A program made the position numbers and the translations under genes. Below the pieces are notes generated by a model. That model was not told the origin of the DNA, ran no database searches, and saw only the letters and a list, made by a program, of their open reading frames with translations. A stretch of 64,000 nt of DNA from Diacronema lutheri (Eukaryota > Haptophyta > Pavlovophyceae > Pavlovales > Pavlovaceae): assembly GCA_019448385.1 (NCBI GenBank), contig JAGTXO010000027.1, positions 310,001-374,000 of the forward strand, read 5' to 3'. Position 1 is the first letter of the stretch, and each line of letters starts with the position of its first letter. Below, piece after piece: positions 10,382-20,255 of the stretch.

Positions 10382-10772
10382 CGCAAGGCGCGCGCGCGCG
10401 CTTGGCCGCAGCTGGCACAACGGCCTGCGAGGTGTCACCTGCGGCGGTGCTCGGCGCAAGCGCGGGCACCGAGGCTGCCGCCGCCGCGCCAGCCGGCGCG
10501 CGCTCGGGCGCGTCTGCCGCTCGCCCGGCGGCGGGTGCGCCGTACGGGCGCGCCAGACTGAGCGCCGCGCGGCAGGATTTTGAGTGAGTGCAGTATGGGT
10601 ATGTGAACAGGCCCGCCGTCAAACGATGGTGCTTCGCGCACAGAGATTTCAGATCTGGGTTCGCGCTCTCGTTCCCCGCTTGGGGCGGCCTGCCGGCGGC
10701 CCACAACGTATTCTGAACCATGTCCAGCCTCTCTCGCCTTACTCCACCGGCCCTTCCTCGACCGGCGTGTCG

Positions 10773-12053
10773 ATGAATGGTGCGGGGCGGTTTGCCCGAT
10801 TGGCGGCGGTCGGCGGCGTGAGTCTTGCGGCAGTCGGAACGATCGCCGGCATCGTCTTCGCGTGGACCTCGCACCGCTCGGAGGCCGCGAAGAGCCTCCA
10901 GACCTCCGAGCTGGAGCGCGCGCGCACGGAGGTTGCGTCGATCCTCGCCTCGCGCGTGCCTCCGCCGGTCGCGGACAAGCTCGGGGTGTACGTGCCACGC
11001 CTCGAGCTCGAAAATGAGCTCAAGTCGTTCGTGCGCAAGCTCAGCACAGCAGGCGGCAAGTACATGGTCGTCGTCGGTGCGCGCGGCGCGGGCAAGTCGA
11101 CCCTCGTGGAACACGTGCTGAGCGAGATGGACGGCGGCGTGCTCATCGTGCCGCTCGGCGAGGCGTCGTCGACGACATCCGACCTGGACGCGCTCATCGT
11201 GCAGGCGGCGCTCAAGAAGTACAAGCTGCCGACCGATTCGCCGCACGCCACGTCCGAGCCCATCAAGGGCGGGTATCTCGCAGAGCGGCTCGAGGCGGCG
11301 GCAAAGGCGCGCGGCGAGCCGGGCTGGCGGCCGACGATCGTGCTCGACATGAATTTGTCGGGCGACGGCCCGCTGATCAGGGCTGCGTGCGCGCGGCTCA
11401 AGGTGCTCGCGCACGACAAGGCACTCTGCCACGCCATCCTCCTGCTCAGCAGCTCGTTTGCGGTGGCCGAGCTGCCGCGCGACCCTGATCGGCAACAGTT
11501 TGTGCGCGTGGGCGACCTCTCGGACGGCGAGGCCCGCGCGCAGCTCGAGTCCAACTTCAAAGCGCTGCTGCCAGAGCACGTTGCGACTGCTGCGGCGGTG
11601 GCCGCGGTGAAGGAGCGCGTGCTGCCGCTCACCACGCGCCCGAGCCGCATGAGTGCGGTGGTTGAGGCGGTGCTCGGCAGCAAGGACGAGGCGGAGTTTG
11701 CGGCGCGCGCAGAGGCGTGGGCGAGCAGCTTCGAGGCGGCGGCGCGCGAGGAGGTGACCGCTGCGCTGCACCCCGTGCTCCATGTGCACTTTCGTGACAA
11801 GGGCGAGGAGGTTGAGCTTGGCACGCGCGACCTGATGCGCGCGCTGCTCGACGCCCGCGCGCCCGTCAAGCTGCCGAGCGCCGGGTACAACGTGCCCGCG
11901 CGGATCTTCGCCTCCAAGATCCGCGATTCGGACGAGGCCAAGGCGACCGTTGACGTGGACCTCGTCGCCAACACGGTCGACTTTGCCAGCAGCGCGCACC
12001 GCAAGGCGGCGGCCAAGCTGCTGTCGCCCAGCCCGTCCGGCCCGCTTGCGTGA
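10773..12053 (+). CDS. P-loop ATPase with N-terminal membrane anchor
   Basis: Single exon of 426 residues. A hydrophobic helix (AAVGGVSLAAVGTIAGIVFA) near the N-terminus is followed by an AAA/STAND-like nucleotide-binding domain. The Walker A motif is VVGARGAGKSTLV near residue 108, a Walker B-like strand is PTIVLDMN near 190, and a sensor-like strand is HAILLLSSSFAV. This resembles archaeal-type/STAND ATPases of unknown role found in many algae; a mitochondrial or ER membrane location is inference from the short basic N-terminus before the helix. ATG 10773 is preferred, and upstream in-frame ATGs exist. The gene lies between calpain fragments on the same strand and ends 48 bp before the next calpain exon. 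Confidence 0.72.
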   Translation: MNGAGRFARLAAVGGVSLAAVGTIAGIVFAWTSHRSEAAKSLQTSELERARTEVASILASRVPPPVADKLGVYVPRLELENELKSFVRKLSTAGGKYMVVVGARGAGKSTLVEHVLSEMDGGVLIVPLGEASSTTSDLDALIVQAALKKYKLPTDSPHATSEPIKGGYLAERLEAAAKARGEPGWRPTIVLDMNLSGDGPLIRAACARLKVLAHDKALCHAILLLSSSFAVAELPRDPDRQQFVRVGDLSDGEARAQLESNFKALLPEHVATAAAVAAVKERVLPLTTRPSRMSAVVEAVLGSKDEAEFAARAEAWASSFEAAAREEVTAALHPVLHVHFRDKGEEVELGTRDLMRALLDARAPVKLPSAGYNVPARIFASKIRDSDEAKATVDVDLVANTVDFASSAHRKAAAKLLSPSPSGPLA

Positions 12054-12101
12054 CTCTTCGCCAGTGGCGGGATGGCCGTGGAATTCAAGTGAGCTGTGCA
12101 G

Positions 12102-15100
12102 AAGGCGATCGCGTCCGTGCGCGGCGGCTACGCCGGCCTGCGCGGCGGCAGCTGCGCGAGCGCCCTCCTCGCGCTGAGCGGCGGGCTGAGCGAGACGCAT
12201 CGCCTCGCGCCGCCGCCGTCCGTGCGCGCGCCCGCGCTCGACGCGGCGAGCGCGGACGTCGAGCTCGGCGCGGCGAACGCGCTGCACGACGAGGCCGCGT
12301 ACCGCCGGGACTGCGCCGCGCGCCTCTGGGCGCGGCTCGGCCCGGCAGCCGCCGACGGGGCGCGCGCGGCCGCGTGCTGCCTGACGGTCGAGCGCGCGGG
12401 CGCGCCGGCCGGCGCGCTCGACCGCGCGAGCGGGCTCACGTGCAACCACACGTATGCCTTCGTGCGCGGCGCGCAGCTCGGCCGAGGCGCGCGCATCGTC
12501 CAGCTCGCCGACCCGCACGGCGGCTTCGGCGCCGGCTGGCGCGGGCCGTGGGCGGCGGGCTCGGCCGAGGTGGCGGGTGCGGAGGGCACGGCGCTCCGAC
12601 GCTCTCTGCTCGCGGCGGGCGCGGACCTGGCCTACCCGGGGAGCTTCTGGATGAGCCTGGACGAGGCCGTGCGCGTGTTCACCAAGGCCGTTGTCTGCTC
12701 GCTCCCTCCGCACGCCGCCGCCGCCGCCGCCGACTCGCCCTCCGAGCTCGCGCGCGGCGCGCGCGACGGCCGCGCCGCCCCGGCGTGGGCGCTCGCGCCG
12801 TGGCCGCGCGCTGACGCGCCGGCGGAGCGCGCGGTGGCCGGCGGCGCGCGCGCGAGCGAGCGCGCGCGGCCGGGCTCGGCGCAGCTCGCACCGGCAGCGC
12901 GCGCGCCGCTGCCGGCGCCGTGGCACCGCGCCGAGTGGGTGGGCAGCTGGGCGGCGCGGTGCGTCGAGGGAAGCGCGGACGGCCGCGTGCGCGCGCCCGT
13001 GTGCGAGTGGCCGCAGTGGTGGCTCACGCTCGCGCCGCAGCCGGCGCGGAGCGGCGCGGCTCCGACGGCGGCGGCCGACGCGGGCTGCGAAGTACTCGTC
13101 TCGCTCGTGCCGCTCCCGCCGGGCGACGGCGCCGAGGCGGGCGCGCTCGCCAGCCTGACGGTGGCGCGCAACGGCGTGGTCCGCGGCACGGCCGCGGCGG
13201 GCGCGACGCGCTCGGGCGAGCCGCGCGCGCGCTGCGCGCGCGAGTGGGCGCTGCGGCGCGCCGACACGGTGGCCGGGGCGGGGCCGGCCGTCGCGGGCGA
13301 GGAGCTCACGCTCCGCCTCGCGCTGCCGCGCGGCGTGTGCGTCGTCCTGCTGCCGTCACTGCACGCGATGCGCTCCGCCGCCGCGAGCACCGAGCGCGCG
13401 GGCCGGGCGCTCGGCGCGCGCGCGCGCGCGCGCCGCTTCGCGATGCGCGTGTGGCCGAGCTGCCCGTTCGAGGTGCAGCCCGTGCCCAGGCTCGCGCACG
13501 CGGTCATCCGCGGCGAGTGGGCCGCCCGACGGCGCGGCCGCCGACGCGAGCGGCGCACGCGCCGAGCCGGGCCGCGACGGCGACGGCGTTAAGCCGGCGG
13601 CCGCGCTCGCCGGCCTGAGCGCGCGCAGCGGCGCGGGCCGCGCGGGCGGGCCTCCGTCAGGCGCGAGCTGGTGCCACAACCCGCAGTTCTGGCTGCGCGC
13701 GCAGCCCCTCGGACGACGCGCGCGCGCGCGCCGACGACGGCGCCGACGGCGGCGGCACAGGCGGCGGGCTGAGCGTCCAGTTCGTGCTCTGCCGCGAGGA
13801 GGGCGAGCTAAGCGCCGACGAGCCGCTCGCGCTGCTCGGGCTGCACGTGATCCGCGCGAGCGCCGAGGACGAGCACGAGCTGGCCGCCCTCGAGCTCGCC
13901 GACGCGGCGGCGACTGCGGCCGGCGCGGCCGCGCTCAGCGAGCGGTTGCAGCGCGCCGAGGCCGAGGCTGCGCTCTCCGTCGGCACGGCCGCCGCGCGCA
14001 GGGACGAGGCGGTTGGCGCGGAGCAGCGCGCCGCGCGCGCCGAGGCCGTCGCGAGCGCGAGCGCGGCGCACCGCGCGGCGAGTGCAGACGCGCGCGCAGC
14101 GGCGGCGGTCGCGCGCGCGGCGGCCGACGCGCACGCGCGCGCCGCCGCGCTGCACCGCACGTGCGCCGCACGCGCGCGCGGTGGCGGCGACGATGACGAC
14201 GACAGCCTCAGCGCGCCGGGCTGGCCGAGCGCGCGACTGTCGGCGGCGACTCTTCCGTCGACGTGGGCGCCGAGCCAAAAGGGCGCGGCGGGCCGCGCGC
14301 GGCCTGGGCGCAGCGGGGCAGTGCGCGGCGAGGCCGAGCTCGGCGCCGCCGGTCTCGGCGGGCTCGACGACTCGGAGGACGGCACGCCTCTCGCGCGCGC
14401 GCACGGCACCGAGCGCGGCTGGGTGCGCTCGAGGAGAACGGGCACGAGCGCGCGCATGCTCGCTGGCGCGGACGGGTCCGTCGCCGACCTTCTGGCGCCG
14501 GGCCGGCTGCTGCGCGCGCTGCCCGAGGAGCTGCTCGCGCACGCGGACGAGCGGCGCGAGGCGGCGAGCGTGGCCGACGCCGCGCGCGAGCGCGCGGCGC
14601 ACAGGGACGGCGCCGGCGCGCGCGCGCGCGCGGTGGTCGGGCTGCTCGGCGTTGGCGAGAGGATCGGCTCGCAGAGCTTCTCGGCGATCGGCGCGTTGGA
14701 AGACGCGGCGCGCGCACCTCGGGCCGAGGTGGGCGGCGCGCCACGCGCGCGCGACGAGGACGACGACGCCGAGGCTGAGGAGGCCCTCGCGTTCGCGGGG
14801 GTGGACGTGCGCACCGCCGGCGCGGCCGTCTGGCTGCCGCCCGCGCCAGCGCGCGCCGGCGGCGCGCGCGACGCTCTGGCCGCGGCTGCCGCGTCCGAGC
14901 GCGCGGCCGCGCCGCGCGCCGAGCTGCGCGCGTGCCTGCACCTCGACCGCGTCGTGCCGTCGACCTCGCGGCCGCTCGGCCTCGGCGCGCTCGGCCGGTT
15001 TGCGCTGCACGCGCTGTGCCCCGGCGCGCCGCTCGTCCTGCGCGCCGTGCACGCCGCGCACGCGTGCGCCGTGTGCGGCGAGTGGCGCGTCGCACGCGGG

Positions 15101-15553
15101 CCGCGCGGCCAAGTCGTGAGCAGCGCGCGCGGCTCCCACGCGGTCGCGGGCGCGGAGTGGTGGCTCAACCCGCAGCACGTCCTCAGGCTCGCGACGCCCG
15201 ACGACGCGTCGTCGATCGGCCGCGGCGGCGACGGTGAGCCGACGGGCTGGGCCACGCTCCGCGCCGAGCTGCGGCGCGTAGGCGCCGGCTGGGACGCGGC
15301 CGCGCGTCGCGACGTGCTCGGCAGCATGATCGGGCTCTACCTGATGAAGGCGCCGAGCGACCTCGTCGCCCAGCGCGTGAGGTGGGACGCCAAGGACGAG
15401 GCGGACGTGGTTTTCGAGACGGCGTTCACCCCCGGGCCGGTCGCCGCGCTCGCCGTCGCCGTGCCCGCGCCCGGCTCGTACATGCTGTTGCCCGCGACGA
15501 TGGACGCGGGCGTCGAGGGCGCGTACGAGCTGGACCAACATATGTATGACTAG
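12102..15553 (+). pseudogene. Calpain-like protease, His half plus three C2-like domains
   Basis: The sequence starts after an acceptor-like GTGCAG with KAIASVRGGYAGLRGG, matching EKAYAKLxGSYxAL of calpains. The catalytic His region is GLTCNHTYAFV; the third catalytic position, usually N in LRNPWG, is D here (LADPHGG). SFWMSLDEAVRVFTK follows. Three beta-sandwich domains follow: WVGSWAARC...WWLTLAP, GASWCHNPQFWLRAQPL, and CGEWRVARG...WWLNPQHVLRL, the last ending near 15553. The frame shifts twice by one base, near 13525 and inside a (CG)n run near 13725; either indels, assembly slips or tiny introns could explain this. With the missing middle of the protease domain and the N to D change, activity is doubtful. 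Confidence 0.6.
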
Positions 15554-15582
15554 GGGTCGAAACTAGAGTACAACAACAAAAT

Positions 15583-16572
15583 ACGAACGACGCTTACAGG
15601 CGGGTCAGCAGGAGGGGCGCACACGGGGCCGAGGCGTGTCAGAGGGAGCGAGCGAAAGGGCGCACGCAACATCAGGCCGAAATCAGGGCGTCGACCCTGT
15701 GCACGCCGGCAGCGGGAACGGCCGGGACGGCAAGGACGCGGCAGGACGCGGTATGGGCGGACACCCACACACGCCTGCCGAGGCCGTCCACACCGCCGCA
15801 GGCGTCCACATCCGCCTGGACGCCGTGGGCGGCGTGGCGGTGTGGCGGCGCCTGCCCGCGCGCCATCTGCGCACGCGCGAGCAGGAGCTGCGCGTGCCCA
15901 CGCACGACGCACGCGGCGAGCTGGGGGCGCATGTGCCGCTCGAGGGCCGCGCGGGCGACGTCGCGCGAGGGCGCTCCCATGCGCGCCATCCACGCGTCCG
16001 CGCCCATGTGCGAGAAGGTGGCGAGCAGGTTGGCGAGGCCGGCCGACCACTCGCCGAACGAGCCGATGACCAGCGCGCGGATCGGCGGGAACGAGTTCAG
16101 GCGCGCCTGCATCGGGCTCACCTGGCCCGGCGGCATGCCGAAGAGCTCCTCGTCGAGTTGAGCGCACGCGCGCCGCCGTTCGCCGCCGACGGCCGCCGCC
16201 CGCCGCTCAGCGGCCTGGCAGCGGCGCGTGTCCGACTGGGCGTAGCGCGTGGGGCAGTACGAGATCGACTTGAGCTCGCACAGTGTCTGCACGAGCTGAG
16301 GGGCCGAGCCCGCACCGTTGAGCACGACGACGAGATCGACGGTGGGCACGCGCCGACGCCGCAGGGCCGCGCGCCCGGCCGGCGGCACGCCGGCGAGCAC
16401 GGAGCCAAAGATGTCCGCGTCCTCGCGCCGCGCGTAGGTCCCAGCGTATCCGCGAGCCAGCGAGGCGAGCAGGTTGAGAGCGGGGTCGTGACGAAGCTTC
16501 GCGACGTGGTCGTGGGCGACGCCCGGTGCCGCCGCGAGCGCGTCGCCGAACGCGCAGCTGACGTGGCGCCGA
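15583..16572 (-). mobile_element. 5'-truncated non-LTR-type retroelement, copy 2
   Basis: The insert is bounded by the 13-bp direct repeat ACAACAACAAAAT at 15570-15582 and 16573-16585, a target-site duplication. Read on the minus strand its 3' end is ...CTGTAAGCGTCGTTCGT with no poly(A). The minus frame over 15672-16572 encodes DLVVVLNGAGSAPQLVQTLC, MPPGQVSPMQARLNSFPPIR, ALVIGSFGEWSAGLANLL and a C-terminal RPQLAACVVRGHAQLLLAR, a pattern I associate with the C-terminal part of reverse-transcriptase ORFs of algae, from memory of the family and not tested here. Truncated at its 5' side, so a dead copy. It sits 42 bp downstream of the MRS2 stop. Confidence 0.65.
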
Positions 16573-16614
16573 ACAACAACAAAATTGCGCGCGCAGCTGA
16601 CGTGGCGCGCGCGC

Positions 16615-18708
16615 TCAGTTGACGAAGAGCAGGCGCATCCGGCGGCACCACAGCACGATGATGACAAAGAGGCCGGCGCAGCCGACAAAGCCGGTGATCG
16701 CGATCGTGCGGAAGATGAATGGGCCGGGTTCATCACCGTCCAAAGTCAGCATGAAGCGCGCGTTCATCCCGAAGAGCGAGCCGACGAGCGCGTAGCACGA
16801 GACACACAACGTTGCGATGGTGAGCAGCAGCTCGAGCTGGATCAGCTGGTTGCGGTGCGAGTCGAGCTCGATCGCGACGTAGTCCTCGGCGTTGGAGATG
16901 TACTCGCGTAGCTCGTCCAGCTTCTTGGCCGCGCCGTCAATCTGCTCAAAGTACGCCTCGATACAGTTCTCCACGTCCTCGAGCGCGTCGCGCTCGATGC
17001 CCGGCGGCATCGCCAGCTTCGAGTCGCGCCGCGCGCCGAGCGTCGGCGAGCCCATGAACGTGGCGAGGCCGCCATCGTCATGGCTCCGCCGGCGGTCGCG
17101 TGCGATCGAGTTGAGTCCATGGCTGAAGCTGTTACCAGCGCTCGGCACGCCGTTGGCCGCGAGCATGAGCGCGTGCTCGCGCTTGCGCGTGAGGCACAGG
17201 TCGGCGAGCTCCGCCTCCGAGTCGAGAAGCTTCTCGAGCGCGTCATGCACGTTTTCAACCTTGTTCTCCATCCGCGCGAGCTGTGTCTTAAAACGGCGCG
17301 CGGTCTCGAGGAGCGCCTTGTTGACGCCACGCGTGAGCCGGTCGAAGATGGGCAGCGAGACGCGCGCGAGCTGGTCCACGTCGTTGCACAGTTTGTCTAC
17401 CACCTCCTGCAGGCAGCACTCGAGCGCGCGCAGCTCGAAGGCTAGACCATCCTCTGCAACGGGCCGCAAGCGCGCGAGCGACGCGTGCAGGTGGTCCTCG
17501 CGGCCGCCGTCGTCGTCGTCGCGCCCGCCGCCGCCGCCGCCGCCGCCGCGCGTGCGCAGCTCGGCGGGTAGCCCGCCGTCGCCGTGGCCGCCGTGCGCCG
17601 ACGCGCCGCCGCGGCCGCCGTGCGCGCTGCCGTGCGCGCTGCCCAGGTGGCCGCCGCGCGCGCCGCCGAGGCTGAGCGTCGGCAAATTGCCCATGGAGAG
17701 GACCATGGGGATCTTGCCCGTGAGCGGCGGCTTGAGCGTCTGCCCGCCCGCGTCGCCGCGCGCGCTCGCGCCGCCCGCCGCGGTGACCGGCGGCGGCGCA
17801 GTCGGGGCGTCTGCGCCGGCGGGCGGTGCGGCGAGCGGCGCAGGGATGACGCCAAGCAGAGGCGGCGTCTGCGATCTTGGCGTGGCGGCGCTCGCGGTGA
17901 ACGCCGGCGGTTTGTGATCCGAGTTGCGCACCTGCCGCCTGCCCACCGTCGCGGCGGAGACGGCGCCCGACCGGGCGAGAAACTCGGCGGCGCGCGACGT
18001 CGCGAGGCTCGCGACCGAAGCCGCCGCGCCCTTCTCCTTGCGCGGCTGCGCGGCGCGGAGGGCGTGCACGGCGTCGTCGTCGCCGACGGGCGCGCTCGCC
18101 GCGTGCCCATCGCTCGCGAGCAGCCGCCGGCGCGTCTTGTCGAGGAAGGCGGTGACGGCGTGCGAGTCGAGCTGCTGCAGGAGCATGAAATCCGCGGTGA
18201 TGATCGCCTTCACGTGCTCGAGGTTGACGACGAGCGCTCGCTCGCGGATCATGATGGAGGAGGGATAGTTGAGCGTCGGGTCCATCACGCGCAGGTCGCG
18301 CGGCGGCACGCCCGTCATCTTGCGCACCTGGTTCCTGTCGAGCGTCGCCGCCTCGCGCACGCCCGGGCCGGCGCCGGTCGCTGGTGGCGTCGCGCGCGCG
18401 TCGATGAACGCCCAGAGGGCGGCCTTGCTCGGCCGGTTGGTTGTCCAGCGCACGCCGGCGGTCGCCAGCCCGCTCGACGCGGCGCCTGCGTCGCCGTTCG
18501 CGCGCCTCGTCGACGACGTGAGCAGCCTGTCGAGGCCGGGCGCGTCAAAGTGCGTGTCTTCGAGCCCGAGGTGCGCGTCCGTGTGTCCGAGGTGGTCGCC
18601 GTCGTGAGGGTCGGGCGGGTTTGACGCGGGGTACGGCTCGGCGAGCTCCGAAACTCGCACCTCATTCGGGAGATCCACCCCGTCGCCGTGCTCGTCCCGG
18701 AAGAGCAT
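16615..18708 (-). CDS. MRS2/ALR-type CorA magnesium transporter
   Basis: Mg2+ channel of the CorA superfamily, single exon, 697 residues. The N-terminal half has RVMDPTLNYPSSIMIRERAL and a hallmark helix-rich domain (LAFELRALECCLQEVVDKL, EDVENCIEAYFEQID). Two C-terminal transmembrane helices follow; the first ends in YALVGSLFGMNARF, whose GMN triad at about residue 647 is the selectivity signature. A long Gly/His/Ala-rich insert of about 170 residues splits the cytoplasmic or matrix domain, which is unusual. It is likely in an organelle or vacuolar membrane, but I see no clear targeting peptide after ATG 18708. Confidence 0.92.
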   Translation of the reverse strand: MLFRDEHGDGVDLPNEVRVSELAEPYPASNPPDPHDGDHLGHTDAHLGLEDTHFDAPGLDRLLTSSTRRANGDAGAASSGLATAGVRWTTNRPSKAALWAFIDARATPPATGAGPGVREAATLDRNQVRKMTGVPPRDLRVMDPTLNYPSSIMIRERALVVNLEHVKAIITADFMLLQQLDSHAVTAFLDKTRRRLLASDGHAASAPVGDDDAVHALRAAQPRKEKGAAASVASLATSRAAEFLARSGAVSAATVGRRQVRNSDHKPPAFTASAATPRSQTPPLLGVIPAPLAAPPAGADAPTAPPPVTAAGGASARGDAGGQTLKPPLTGKIPMVLSMGNLPTLSLGGARGGHLGSAHGSAHGGRGGASAHGGHGDGGLPAELRTRGGGGGGGGRDDDDGGREDHLHASLARLRPVAEDGLAFELRALECCLQEVVDKLCNDVDQLARVSLPIFDRLTRGVNKALLETARRFKTQLARMENKVENVHDALEKLLDSEAELADLCLTRKREHALMLAANGVPSAGNSFSHGLNSIARDRRRSHDDGGLATFMGSPTLGARRDSKLAMPPGIERDALEDVENCIEAYFEQIDGAAKKLDELREYISNAEDYVAIELDSHRNQLIQLELLLTIATLCVSCYALVGSLFGMNARFMLTLDGDEPGPFIFRTIAITGFVGCAGLFVIIVLWCRRMRLLFVN

Positions 18709-18953
18709 GGCGCTCGGATGTTCCCCAGGGCGAACGCGAGCCCCTCCCTCGTGGGGGCGGAGGCAACCGAAATTGGCAACCAACGAAACAGCAAGCAAAA
18801 CAAACTTTAAAAGGGGGTAAAAAAAAGTACACAGGCCCAAGTGAGCCCGCAGACGAGGGGCGAGGGCATCCCCCGCGGCGCGGGGCGGTAGCCGCTGGCG
18901 GCGTGGCAGTGGTCCAAGGACGGCGGGCGCGTTTGAAGTCAGATACAGATATA

Positions 18954-20148
18954 CTAACGACGCTTTCCGACGGGTCAACAGATGGGGTCAGGAAGTGCGC
19001 AGCGAGGCGCCAGGCGGAGCAGGCCCAAAGGCCCACACGCGCCTAGCCACCGCGCGCCGCCGCCCGCGCGCCGCCGCACCGGTGGCTGCCGTCAATCACA
19101 CCACCGGCCGACGCGCACGCGCACGCCGAGGCCCGAAGATCGTCGGCGACGACCGCCACCCCCGAGCCGCCGCCTGCCACGTCGCCAAGCCGCCCGCCGC
19201 CGCTGCAGAGCGCGACGCCCGCCGCCAGCGAGCCGCCGCCCTCCCCGCCGCGTCGCAGCCCCCTGCCGCCGCCGCGAAGCGCACCGCCACCCGCCGCCAG
19301 CGTGGCAAGCGCCGCGATGCTGGCCGCGTGGCCGCGCACGCGCGCCCCGCCACCCCCAAACCCACCGACCGGGGCGAAAAGTACGTTGTTCGCGGTGCCG
19401 GCGCAGTCGATGGGCAGGGGCGGCGGGGCGCGCGGAGCGCGGCCAGCAGAGCGCGAGGGCGCAGCCGTCGCAAGCGAAGGTTTCGTCGTAGAGAAGGCCA
19501 CGCCGCCGTCGCTCGTGCGGCCGTGCGCGCGCGCCCCGCCACCTCCAAACCCACCGACCGGGGCGAAAAGTACGTTGTTCGCGGTGCCGGCGCAGTCGAT
19601 GGGCAGGGGCGGCGGGGCGCGCGGAACGCGGCCATCAGAGCGCGAGGGCGCAGCCGTCGCAAGCGAAGGTTTCGTCGTAGAGAAGGCCACGCCGCCGTCG
19701 CTCGTGCGGCCGTGCGCGCGCGCCCCGCCACCCCCAAACCCACCGACCGGGGCGAAAAGTACGTTGTTCGCGGTGCCGGCGCAGTCGATGGGCAGGGGCG
19801 GCGGGGCGCGCGGAGCGCGGCCAGCAGAGCGCGAGGGCGCAGCCGTCGCAAGCGAAGGTTTCGTCGTAGAGAAGGCCACGCCGCCGTCGCTCGTGCGGCC
19901 GTGCGCGCGCGCCCCGCCACCCCCAAACCCACCGACCGGGGCGAAAAGTACGTTGTTCGCGGTGCCGGCGCAGTCGATGGGCAGGGGCGGCGGGGCGCGC
20001 GGAGCGCGGCCAGCAGAGCGCGAGGGCGCAGCCTGGATGGCAAAGGCAGGCGTCGTCAAGGCAGCCGGCGTTTCGAAGCTGCCGGCCGGCACGGCCGCGC
20101 CGGCGCGCGCCGCGCCGACGGGGACCACGGTGCCTCGCAGCTGTTCAT
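18954..20148 (-). mobile_element. Retroelement copy 3 with tandem-repeat ORF
   Basis: The insert is bounded by the 13-bp direct repeat AGATACAGATATA at 18941-18953 and 20149-20161. Its minus-strand 3' end ...AAAGCGTCGTTAG matches the other copies. Bases 18994-19075 resemble 36310-36395 of copy 4. The minus frame 19043-20128 is open over 361 codons through the 189-bp repeats but lacks an ATG; plus-strand frames are also open, so the coding strand is inferred from element orientation. It sits in the divergent spacer upstream of MRS2 and of the RecQ gene. Confidence 0.6.
19340..20034. repeat. 189-bp tandem repeat, about 3.7 units
   Basis: Units begin near 19340, 19529, 19718 and 19907 and are almost identical (one or two base changes such as GGAGCGCGGCCAGC to GGAACGCGGCCATC). 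The period is exactly 63 codons, so every frame stays open across units. On the minus strand each unit encodes ANNVLFAPVGGFGGGGARAH and GVAFSTTKPSLATAAPSRS. Near-identity suggests recent expansion. Confidence 0.9.
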
Positions 20149-20255
20149 AGATACAGATATAGAGCGGGAAAACGCAACCAAGAGGAGTGGGAGGGGAGGG
20201 AGGGCGAGCGACAGGGCAAGGGCGGGCCGAGCCGACCCGCGCCGACGGCCGTGCA

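Noticed and set aside
10263-12926. 887-codon open frame on the minus strand
   Set aside because: Arg/Ala-rich antisense shadow of the ATPase and calpain frames. High GC makes stop codons rare on the opposite strand; no motif is visible.
13808-15541. 577-codon minus-strand frame opposite the calpain C-terminal part
   Set aside because: The plus frame has recognisable calpain C2-like motifs (WWLNPQHVLRL); the minus frame has none.
19340-20034. Regularly spaced repeats as a possible CRISPR-like array
   Set aside because: Units are contiguous 189-bp tandem repeats with no unique spacers, in nuclear eukaryotic DNA.
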